NCBI GenBank assembly: GCA_050951365.1
Contig: JBMNIX010000012.1
Location: 1 to 64,000, forward strand
Length of the DNA: 64,000 nt
From: JAAYHG01 sp012735455
Lineage (GTDB): Bacteria > Bacillota > DTU030 > DUMP01
Direction: 5' to 3'
The notes beneath the pieces were generated by a model, which saw nothing but the letters and a program-made list of their open reading frames with translations, was not told where the DNA came from and ran no database searches. This document shows positions 52,394-59,156 of the stretch, piece by piece (the first letter of the stretch is position 1; the number at the start of each line of letters is the position of its first letter). The position numbers were made by a program, and so were the translations under genes.

Positions 52394-53267
52394 GTGTTTA
52401 CACTGCGCGATGCTTGGCGCGAGGGCAGAGCTGCCCTGGCGCAGAGCGGTGTTGAGACGCCGCAGCTGGACAGTGAAATCATCATACGTTACTTGACCTG
52501 TAAAGGCCGGGAGGAGTTTTACCGTGATTTAGGGGAACCCTTTCCGGCTGAGCTACTTGCTCGCTTCTACCAGCTTCTGAGGGAGCGCGGGCGGGGCGTT
52601 CCAGTGGCCTATCTTGTGGGCGAGAAAGAGTTTTTGGCTTTTCCTTTAAGGTTACCCCGGCAGTCCTTATCCCGCGGCCAGAAACAGAAATACTCGTGGA
52701 GACGGCCCTGGAGCTGTGGCAACAGGGCGACCTACCGGTTTCTCCACGAATACTGGATATCGGCACAGGAAGTGGTGCTATAGCCATAAGCCTGGCCCTT
52801 AAGATACAAAACGCCGAGGTAGTGGCGACCGACGTTAAAGCGGAAGCCCTGGCGGTTGCCCGGCAGAACGCCTGCGCCTAGGTGCGAAGAAAACATTTTT
52901 TCGACACGGGGACCTGTGGCAGGCTCTTGAAACCGCCGAATCGGACTCGGGGCCCCGCAGTTTTGATCTTGTGGTTTCGAATCCTCCCTACATTCCAAGG
53001 GCGAGCTCATGAGACTGACCCCGGAGTTGCAACAGAGCCGAGAGAGGCCTTGGACGGGGGCGAGGATGGTCTGGATTTTTACCGTCGTATTAGCGCTGGT
53101 CTTGGACAGGTGCTTCAGCATGGCGGCTGGGTACTCCTGGAAGTTGGCAGGGGCAGGCGCCAGCTGTAAGAGAACTGCTGGCCCAAGCAGGTCTTACTGT
53201 GTTCCCTCCTGTCTGCGATCTCAGCGGTGTGGAGCGGGTTGTTAAGGCCCGGCAACAGGAACTCTAG
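52394..53267 (+). pseudogene. prmC: release factor glutamine methyltransferase PrmC, five frameshifts
   Basis: PrmC methylates the Gln of the GGQ motif of release factors. The pieces are: N-terminal helical domain ending GVPVAYLVGEKEF; then AVLIPRPETEILVETALELW, ILDIGTGSGAIAISLALKI (the SAM-binding site); then FDLVVSNPPYIP (the catalytic NPPY); then REALDGGEDGLDFYRRI; then AVRELLAQAGLTVFPPV to the stop at 53267. Passing between them needs one base restored at each of about 52646, 52876, 53000, 53035 and 53150. Several of these are at G runs. It starts two bases after prfA. As written no full protein can be made. Confidence 0.88.
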
Positions 53268-53818
53268 TCAGATGCTGTTTGCTTACTTATTCTCACCACT
53301 GCGAGTCGCTGTGTGGCCAGGGCAGCGACAAAACATTTGATGATATCTCCCGGGATAAAAGGCAGTGCTGCAGTCAAGAGGGCTGGCCCGATTCCGGTGT
53401 TGGTGACAAGAGCAAAATGGGGTATGCCCAGGGCATAGATCAGGACGATTCCGCCTACGAAGTTGGCACCGAGAGAACGCAAGAAGCTTGGCTTTTCAGT
53501 CCTTTCTACCAGGAGACCGATCAGGCCTGCTGCCAGTGGCCAGCTGAGGATGAACCCTCCAGTGGGTCCCAGAAACACCCCTGGTCCTCCATTAGGACCT
53601 GCGAAAACTGGAAACACCAGTCCGGTAAGATTGAATACCACAAGGGCGAGAAAGCCGAGCCGACTACCCAGCAGACTTCCGGCCAGCATCACACCGAAGG
53701 TCTGTCCTGTAATGGGCACAGGGCTAAAAGGAAGCGGGATCCTTACATAACCAAGAGCCGTCATGAGAGCCACAAAGAGAGCAATATAGATCATTTTACG
53801 CAGTTTTAGCCCTTTCAC
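53264..53818 (-). CDS. bioY: BioY biotin transporter substrate-binding subunit
   Basis: A 184-residue membrane protein with about six helices, the S component of an ECF-type biotin transporter. The family pattern is present: VRIPLPFSPVPITGQTFGVM, LAGSLLGSRLGFLALVVFNL and GPTGGFILSWPLAAGLIG. GTG start at 53818 with AAGGAGGT. A BirA-type box overlaps its promoter, so biotin should repress it. No ECF ATPase genes are next to it, so it probably shares a common energising module or works alone. It is convergent with prmC, with the ends overlapping. Confidence 0.92.
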   Translation of the reverse strand: MKGLKLRKMIYIALFVALMTALGYVRIPLPFSPVPITGQTFGVMLAGSLLGSRLGFLALVVFNLTGLVFPVFAGPNGGPGVFLGPTGGFILSWPLAAGLIGLLVERTEKPSFLRSLGANFVGGIVLIYALGIPHFALVTNTGIGPALLTAALPFIPGDIIKCFVAALATQRLAVVRISKQTASD

Positions 53819-53865
53819 CAGCCGTACCTCCTTACGTTGGAGTATGCCTTATGGAACATGCTTAC

Positions 53866-53894
53866 AGTGTAATGGCCAGGACTCATATTGTCAA
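53866..53894 (-). promoter_or_regulatory. promoter of bioY
   Basis: On the minus strand TTGACA (53894-53889) and TACACT (53871-53866) are 17 bases apart. The -35 box is inside the left arm of the BirA-type operator. Confidence 0.72.
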
Positions 53895-53919
53895 CCATAA
53901 GAGATAGTCTGGTTAACAA
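53888..53919. promoter_or_regulatory. BirA (biotin repressor) operator
   Basis: TTGTCAACC (53888-53896) and GGTTAACAA (53911-53919) form an inverted repeat with 14 bases between and a single mismatch. It matches the Firmicutes BirA box and overlaps the bioY -35. It also lies within the 3' end of the neighbouring ABC ATPase gene. Confidence 0.85.
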
Positions 53920-54814
53920 AAAGAAAGATAAAATGGTGACCATGAAGAGGCCACCATTTTATCGCCAACTTCTTAGGAAGAGGATGCGCTTCCTGTTGCT
54001 GGCTTTGCAAGGGAAGCGCCTCCGGCCCCCGCGCCCCAGAGGAACTTGGTTCCGGAATGTGGGGCGCCGGTTCCAAGAGCCTGTGCAGGTGTTGCCAGAG
54101 ACGGCTGAACCTGGGATCATCCAGCTGGCGTGGCCGCGGCAGGGTATTGGTTACCAGGGCGTGCACCTTACCGCCACGGGCCAACACCACGATGTGGTCA
54201 GAGGCTACCAGTGCTTCCTCAATGTTATGGGTAACGAAAACCACAGTTACCTTAGTTTCAGCCCAGATTCGTAGTAGTTCACTTTGTAGGGTAGTCCTGG
54301 TGATGGCGTCTAGACTCCCGAAGGGTTCATCCATGAGCAGTACCTGCGGGCGTACCCCTAGAGCGCGGGCAATAGCAACGCGCTGCTTCATACCGCCGGA
54401 CAGCTGGTGGGGATAGAGGTTCGCATAGTCTTCCAGTCCTACCAGCTCCAGATAGTACCGTGCCAGCTCCTGGCGGCGTCTGAGGGTCTCCTCTGGGTGC
54501 GCTAACGAGAGAGCAAAGGTAACGTTTCCTAACACTGTACGCCACGGGAAAAGTTGGGCCAGGTCCTGAAACACCATCATACGATCGCGCCCTGGGCCAG
54601 TAACCTTCTGTCCTGCCATAAGGATCTCACCGCTGGTAGGGGTTTCAAAACCGGCCAAGCACCTTAGCAATGTGGTTTTCCCGGAGCCTGAGGGGCCGAT
54701 AATGGTCCAAAATTCCCCCTGTTTAACGGTAAAGCTCACACCGTCCAGCGCCGTTATTGTTCGCCTTCCAGCGGTGAAAACCTTGGTCACCTGCCGGAAC
54801 TCCACCTGCTCCAC
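53891..54814 (-). CDS. NitT/TauT-type ABC transporter ATPase
   Basis: A 307-residue ABC ATPase of the nitrate/sulfonate/taurine type. It has Walker A GPSGSGKTTLL, signature LSGGMKQR, Walker B VLLMDEPFGSLD and the switch His in VTHNIEEA. The start chosen is GTG 54814, with AAGGGG about eight bases upstream; GTG 54823 overlaps that site. The last 60 residues are low-complexity and end inside the bioY control region. It pairs with the permease encoded upstream. No binding-protein gene is adjacent, so the substrate is open. Confidence 0.9.
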   Translation of the reverse strand: MEQVEFRQVTKVFTAGRRTITALDGVSFTVKQGEFWTIIGPSGSGKTTLLRCLAGFETPTSGEILMAGQKVTGPGRDRMMVFQDLAQLFPWRTVLGNVTFALSLAHPEETLRRRQELARYYLELVGLEDYANLYPHQLSGGMKQRVAIARALGVRPQVLLMDEPFGSLDAITRTTLQSELLRIWAETKVTVVFVTHNIEEALVASDHIVVLARGGKVHALVTNTLPRPRQLDDPRFSRLWQHLHRLLEPAPHIPEPSSSGARGPEALPLQSQQQEAHPLPKKLAIKWWPLHGHHFIFLFVNQTISYG

Positions 54815-54826
54815 TGCTTTCACCCC

Positions 54827-55597
54827 TTACTCTGAGCTCATGCCCCAGCGCTCAATGGTGTGGTGTTCCAAGGAAGTGAACAGGAGATTCTCCACAAAAA
54901 GCCCTATGGCAATAATAACCAGCATCCCGGCGAAGACAGCCGGTACCTCAAGGAAATAACGTCTAATGTACAGAAACCACCCCAGGCCACCGTCTTTGCC
55001 TGATGCGCCAAAAACCATCTCTGCTGCTACTGAAGCCTGCCAAGCTCTTGCCCAACTCACCCGTAGACCGGCCATAAGTGCTGGCAGGGCCGCGGGCAGC
55101 ATCACGTGCCAGACCAACCTTAGCCCCTTTAAGCCCAGATTTCTGCCCGCTTCTACCTGGGTTACTGGCACCGAGCGCAGACCAGAGTAAATGCTGGCGG
55201 TAAGAGGCCAGAATGCCGAAAAAACAATTAGGGTAACGATAGAATGGCTGCCGGTTTTAAACCAGAGCAACAGGATGGGAAGAATTGCAATGGCCGGAAG
55301 TGGGTGCAGCACTGCCATGAGGGCCAGGAGGGCATCGGCAAAAACCGGGAACAGCATGGCCAGAGCAGAGGCAAGAAAAGAGGCCAGGCAGGCTAGACTG
55401 AGGCCGGTGGCGATTAAAGAAAGGGAGTGCCAGGTTCTCCCAGCGATCTCGCCCTGACTGAACTCCGTCGCCAAGCTGCCTAGGATGCTGGTTACAGGTG
55501 GGAACAGTAGCTCTGGCCAGATGTGGAGCCGAGCGACGAGTTCCCAGCCCAAGGCAAGGGAGCAAAGAAATCCCACCTGGCGCAGGTATTTAGGCAA
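54827..55597 (-). CDS. NitT/TauT-type ABC transporter permease
   Basis: A 256-residue permease of the SsuC/TauC type with about six helices. The EAA-loop region is EAGRNLGLKGLRLVWHVMLP. Other matches are ILPILLLWFKTGSHSIVTLI and GLRVSWARAWQASVAAEMVF. The TTG at 55597 is chosen because AGGGGTGA lies just upstream. The longer frame from 55657 reads into a GC-rich hairpin region. It is followed closely by the ATPase gene. Possible substrates include sulfonates, thiamine precursors or other small compounds; none can be chosen without the binding protein. Confidence 0.88.
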   Translation of the reverse strand: MPKYLRQVGFLCSLALGWELVARLHIWPELLFPPVTSILGSLATEFSQGEIAGRTWHSLSLIATGLSLACLASFLASALAMLFPVFADALLALMAVLHPLPAIAILPILLLWFKTGSHSIVTLIVFSAFWPLTASIYSGLRSVPVTQVEAGRNLGLKGLRLVWHVMLPAALPALMAGLRVSWARAWQASVAAEMVFGASGKDGGLGWFLYIRRYFLEVPAVFAGMLVIIAIGLFVENLLFTSLEHHTIERWGMSSE

Positions 55598-55715
55598 GCA
55601 ATCACCCCTTTTCCCCTGCGAGATAGTCGCGGCCAGGTCCAGTGGCAACGCGCACACCTGGCCGTGGCCTCGCCGACAATATATGCCTTAGGGGTGGTGA
55701 CGGTGCCTGGACCTG

Positions 55716-55979
55716 CTAAACCTGGGCGGCAGTCAGGAGCAGTAGCACCGCTCCCAACAAGAGGGCAATTTTCAGCGCTGTTACCTGTCCAACCATGCCG
55801 GCGAGACCCAGGCTACTGACAATAAGGAAGATAGTTGGCCCAATTACGCCTAGCCAGGCATTGATCCGAAAGGCGCTCTCCACCCGACCCAGGTACAGCA
55901 TCAAAAGCGCTGCTGTAACTTCCAAACTCCCGGCAAATATACGTAACAGGGCCATGGCTAAAACGAGGCGGCTTTCCAA
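55716..55979 (-). CDS. small membrane protein of the YqhV/DUF2619 type
   Basis: An 87-residue hydrophobic protein with about three helices. It begins LVLAMALLRIFAGSLEVTAA and later has AFRINAWLGVIGPTIFLIVS. The pattern resembles YqhV (DUF2619) of spore formers, function unknown. The TTG at 55979 is chosen because GGGAGGAG lies six bases upstream; the frame extends to 56021. It precedes the ABC permease gene on the same strand, with about 120 bases between. Confidence 0.72.
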   Translation of the reverse strand: MESRLVLAMALLRIFAGSLEVTAALLMLYLGRVESAFRINAWLGVIGPTIFLIVSSLGLAGMVGQVTALKIALLLGAVLLLLTAAQV

Positions 55980-56215
55980 TGGATTCTCCTCCCTCGCTTC
56001 TTTAAGTGACCAAAGTTCCACACCAGATTATATGGCTGCCCTTTACGGAGGAGACCTGCCACCTGCGGAAGTATACCTGACACTGTCTTTTTCGTCAGCA
56101 GGAATTCGAGTCCCAGAGGAAGAAAATAATCTATACAAAAGATAAAGCATGAGACAGGCACGGGACAGAAGAGTAAACAGCGCAAATCAATACTGGGTGA
56201 AGAGGGATTGCAGTA

Positions 56216-56971
56216 ATGAACACAGCTCGATTCTTGCCCGCGGGCGAACGGGCGTTGGTTGTGGAATTCGGCGATGAAATAGATCCCGAAATCAATGGCC
56301 AAGTTAGGGCCCTGACGGCAGCGCTGACCGCTCAGCCGCTGGCGGGGGTGGTAGATGTTGTACCCTCCTACCGCTCGCTCTTGGTGGAATTTGATCCCCT
56401 TACACTCAACCCTGAGGAACTGGAGCGGCAGATTCAGGAATTGCTGACGAGTCTGTCAGAGCTTAACCTGCCTGCACCCCAGGTAACGGTGGTGCCTGTT
56501 TGTTACGGGAGAGAGTACGGTCCTGATCTCCCCTTTGTTGCTGACCACACGGGCTTGAACCCTGAAGAAATCATTAGCATTCACTCTGGGACCGACTACC
56601 TCATCTATGTGATCGGCTTTACCCCTGGCTACTGTTACTTGGGTGGCATGGACGAGCGCCTTACTACTCCCCGTTTGAAGATACCCCGCACCAAGGTGCC
56701 AGCCGGTTCAGTTGGTATCGGTAATAAACAAACTGGGATCTACTCTATTACTAGTCCGGGCGGCTGGCAGATTATCGGGCGGACGCCACTTAAACTCTAT
56801 GATCCCTATGGTGTTTCCCCATTTCTTCTGACTGCGGGTAATTATGTGCGTTTCAGGCCGGTGGACAAAGAAGAGTATGATGAAATTGCAGCCCAAGTTG
56901 CTGCTGGTACGTACCAGCCTGAGGTAAGAAGTCTGACCGACGGCGGGAGGGGTGACGGTGCAGGTATTTGA
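56216..56971 (+). CDS. pxpB: 5-oxoprolinase subunit PxpB (KipI family)
   Basis: A 251-residue cytosolic protein, first subunit of the ATP-dependent 5-oxoprolinase that opens pyroglutamate to glutamate. Family motifs are FLPAGERALVVEFGDEID, VVPVCYGREYGPDLPFVAD, YLIYVIGFTPGYCYLGGMD, and PRTKVPAGSVGIGNKQTGIY. In B. subtilis the relative KipI inhibits the sporulation kinase KinA. The end overlaps the start of pxpC, so translation is coupled. pxpA follows, so the full enzyme set is present. Confidence 0.93.
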   Translation: MNTARFLPAGERALVVEFGDEIDPEINGQVRALTAALTAQPLAGVVDVVPSYRSLLVEFDPLTLNPEELERQIQELLTSLSELNLPAPQVTVVPVCYGREYGPDLPFVADHTGLNPEEIISIHSGTDYLIYVIGFTPGYCYLGGMDERLTTPRLKIPRTKVPAGSVGIGNKQTGIYSITSPGGWQIIGRTPLKLYDPYGVSPFLLTAGNYVRFRPVDKEEYDEIAAQVAAGTYQPEVRSLTDGGRGDGAGI

Positions 56972-57986
56972 GGTGCTAAGTCCCGGCTTGCTGACCACGG
57001 TTCAGGACAGAGGCCGCTACGGCTACCAAGCCTTTGGTATGCCAGTGGCTGGGGCTATGGATGATTATGCCTTTCGGGCTGCGAATATTTTAGTAGGGAA
57101 CGATCCTAATACTGCTGCTTTGGAGATTACCCTGCTGGGACCGCGGCTGCGGGTCCTTGCACCTACTGTTTTAGCGATAGCGGGGGCCGATTTAGGGGCT
57201 TGTCTTAATGAGATGGAACTGCCGCTGTGGCAAAGTGTAGCTGTGCAGGCGGGAGACGAGATCAGCTTCAGCGGTCCACGGTCGGGTTGTCGCGCCTATC
57301 TTGCTGTGGCAGGTGGCATTGATGTGCCTGTGGTCATGGGCAGCTGCTCCACTTATCTGCGCGGTGAAACAGGCGGCTTTGGCGGCCGAGCGCTCGCTGC
57401 AGGTGATGTTCTCTCTGCGGGTGAAGCAACCCCTTCAGCACGCGCTTTGGTAGGGCGCAGGCCTCCGCCAGAACTAATCCCCAGTTACAGTTGTGAGATT
57501 GACCTCAGGGTTATTATGGGGCCGCAGGATGAATACTTCACAGAAGCCGGGAAGGAGACTTTCCTCAGTAGTACATATACAATTACCAACGAGAGCGACC
57601 GCATGGGTTGTCGCTTAGCCGGCCCTAAGATTGAGCATGTTCAGGGACCTGATATTCTCTCGGATGGGATCCCTCTAGGGGCGGTGCAGGTACCAGGCCA
57701 TGGTTTCCCCATTATACTCTTGGCGGATCGCCAGACTGTGGGTGGTTACACCAAGATCGCCACGGTGATCGGAGCAGACATTTGCCGCATAGGACAGGCC
57801 AAGCCGGGTGATAGGGTGCGTTTTCATGCTACTACCAGGACCGAGGCTGTAGAGCTTCTAAGGGAGCACGAGGAGCGCCTGAAACGCTTGGCAGCTTTCA
57901 TTCACCAGGATATTGGTCGGATGTGGGGCTACTTCATAAAAGTGAAAGGGGAGCACTTTGAAGTAACAGTGCAAGAGCTCAAGTAG
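56958..57986 (+). CDS. pxpC: 5-oxoprolinase subunit PxpC (biotin-dependent carboxyltransferase-like)
   Basis: A 342-residue cytosolic protein, the KipA-like subunit. Motifs are LTTVQDRGRYGYQAFGMPVA, GAMDDYAFRAANILVGND, AYLAVAGGIDVPVVMGS, and TNESDRMGCRLAGPKIEH. The GTG at 56958 is chosen over 56952 because GGGAGGGG then lies at a better distance. It overlaps pxpB by 14 bases. With PxpA and PxpB it hydrolyses 5-oxoproline using ATP. Confidence 0.93.
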   Translation: MQVFEVLSPGLLTTVQDRGRYGYQAFGMPVAGAMDDYAFRAANILVGNDPNTAALEITLLGPRLRVLAPTVLAIAGADLGACLNEMELPLWQSVAVQAGDEISFSGPRSGCRAYLAVAGGIDVPVVMGSCSTYLRGETGGFGGRALAAGDVLSAGEATPSARALVGRRPPPELIPSYSCEIDLRVIMGPQDEYFTEAGKETFLSSTYTITNESDRMGCRLAGPKIEHVQGPDILSDGIPLGAVQVPGHGFPIILLADRQTVGGYTKIATVIGADICRIGQAKPGDRVRFHATTRTEAVELLREHEERLKRLAAFIHQDIGRMWGYFIKVKGEHFEVTVQELK

Positions 57987-58032
57987 AGATTTGGAACGAG
58001 GTAAGGCTTAAGAATACTCAGGGGGTGTTGTC

Positions 58033-58800
58033 GTGGTACGGGTGGACCTGAACACGGATTCGGGAGAGAGTTTTGGCGTCTACAAGCTGGGCCTTGAGGC
58101 CGAGGTGTTCAAGTATGTAACCTCTGCCAACATCGCCTGCGGCTTCCACGCCGGAGATCCCATGGTGATGGCCAAGACGGTGGAACTGGCTGCTGAACTC
58201 GGAGTGGGTATTGGCGCGCATCCGAGCTATCCAGACTTGCAGGGTTTTGGTCGGCGTAATATGAGTCTAACCCCTGCTGAGGCGAAGAACTTTGTTATCT
58301 ACCAGGTAGGTGCCCTCAAGGCTTTTGCCAATGCAATCGGCCAGCCCCTTCAGCACGTTAAAGGCCACGGCGCCATCTACAATGCAGCGGCGAAGGATGT
58401 CGCCCTAGCTCGTGCCATAGCCGAGGGCGTAAAGGCTGCAGCGCCAGAGGCCATACTGCTGGCCCTGGCAGGCTCAGAGATGGTGAGTGCGGGGCGTGCT
58501 GTGGGGCTTAAGGTGGCACAGGAGGTCTTTGCGGATCGCGCCTACAACAAGGACGGGACACTGGTTCTGCGCTCTCAACCGGGTGCCATGATCCACGACC
58601 CGGAGATTGCCATTCCCCGCGTGGTACGAATGGTGACGGAGGGTAAGGTCACGGCTATTACCGGCGAGGAAGTGGAAATACAGGCCGATAGCATCTGCGT
58701 CCACGGGGATAATCCCGAGGCCATCGTCTTTGTAGCCAGGATTAGGGAGGCGCTGGCTAAAGCAGGCGTAGAAGTGGTGCCACTGAGAGAGATCGTATGA
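58033..58800 (+). CDS. pxpA: 5-oxoprolinase subunit PxpA (LamB/YcsF family)
   Basis: A 255-residue cytosolic protein of the LamB/YcsF family. The opening VRVDLNTDSGESFGVYKLG, then SANIACGFHAGDPMVMAKTV and GVGIGAHPSYPDLQGFGRRN, are typical. Later parts include VKGHGAIYNAAAKD and EVFADRAYNKDGTLV, and the end SICVHGDNPEAIVFV. GTG start at 58033 with GGGGGTG upstream. It is the third gene of pxpBCA, 46 bases after pxpC. Two hairpins in a row end the operon. Confidence 0.94.
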   Translation: MVRVDLNTDSGESFGVYKLGLEAEVFKYVTSANIACGFHAGDPMVMAKTVELAAELGVGIGAHPSYPDLQGFGRRNMSLTPAEAKNFVIYQVGALKAFANAIGQPLQHVKGHGAIYNAAAKDVALARAIAEGVKAAAPEAILLALAGSEMVSAGRAVGLKVAQEVFADRAYNKDGTLVLRSQPGAMIHDPEIAIPRVVRMVTEGKVTAITGEEVEIQADSICVHGDNPEAIVFVARIREALAKAGVEVVPLREIV

Positions 58801-58828
58801 GTAGGGGCGGTGCGCTTACCGCCCCTAC
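58801..58828 (+). terminator. first of two hairpins after pxpA
   Basis: GTAGGGGCGGT (58801-58811) pairs perfectly with ACCGCCCCTAC (58818-58828) over GCGCTT. It begins immediately after the stop codon and has no T-run. Confidence 0.7.
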
Positions 58829-58853
58829 GATTATCAAGGTGTAAACGATGATA

Positions 58854-58880
58854 GAAGTCGGCTGGTCGACTTCTTTTTTT
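58854..58880 (+). terminator. terminator between pxpA and the copper genes
   Basis: GAAGTCG (58854-58860) pairs with CGACTTC (58867-58873) over six bases, followed by TTTTTTT. It is a classic intrinsic terminator. Confidence 0.88.
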
Positions 58881-58882
58881 GC

Positions 58883-58911
58883 TTGACAATTGCCCACGGC
58901 TGTATTATTCT
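58883..58911 (+). promoter_or_regulatory. promoter ahead of the copA unit
   Basis: TTGACA (58883-58888) is perfect and TATTCT (58906-58911) matches four of six, with a 17-base spacer. The -10 touches the CsoR-type site. Confidence 0.7.
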
Positions 58912-58925
58912 ACCCCTAGGGGGTA
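58911..58925. promoter_or_regulatory. CsoR-type copper operator
   Basis: TACCCC-TAG-GGGGTA is a perfect inverted repeat, as in CsoR sites that control copper ATPase genes. It covers the transcription start region. Copper(I) binding to CsoR would release it. No csoR gene is in this window. Confidence 0.8.
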
Positions 58926-59068
58926 TGGGTAAATACAAACAGTCTATTATAGGAGGTTCCTTTTTTCTGCTTTGTCCTTTGATACACATGCTCATGATGC
59001 ACGGGTATATCATGGCGGTTACGAGCGGTCCGGTGACTAGGCCTACTCGCCTCAGTATTTATTGTTGA
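58925..59068 (+). CDS. possible small membrane protein ahead of copA
   Basis: The frame from ATG 58925 codes for 47 residues with one hydrophobic stretch (SFFLLCPLIHMLMMHGYIM). The segment CPLIHMLMM resembles small His/Met-rich membrane proteins (DUF2933-like) found near copper pumps. However the ATG lacks a ribosome site and overlaps the operator. AGGAGG at 58951-58956 is followed only by a CTG at 58967. An alternative frame gives HGGYERSGD after the same region, as if one base had shifted. The call is tentative. Confidence 0.35.
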   Translation: MGKYKQSIIGGSFFLLCPLIHMLMMHGYIMAVTSGPVTRPTRLSIYC

Positions 59069-59156
59069 GGTTGTTTGGGAACTCTGTATATGGTGCTGGA
59101 TTCTTCAAACGCTGAAGCTAGCGATCACGTTAAAGGGGAAATGGGGGTGCAAACAC

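Noticed and set aside
55598..55715. Riboswitch ahead of the ABC permease
   Set aside because: The inverted repeat GGCCAGGT/ACCTGGCC is clear, but no known TPP, SAM, cobalamin or fluoride core could be matched.
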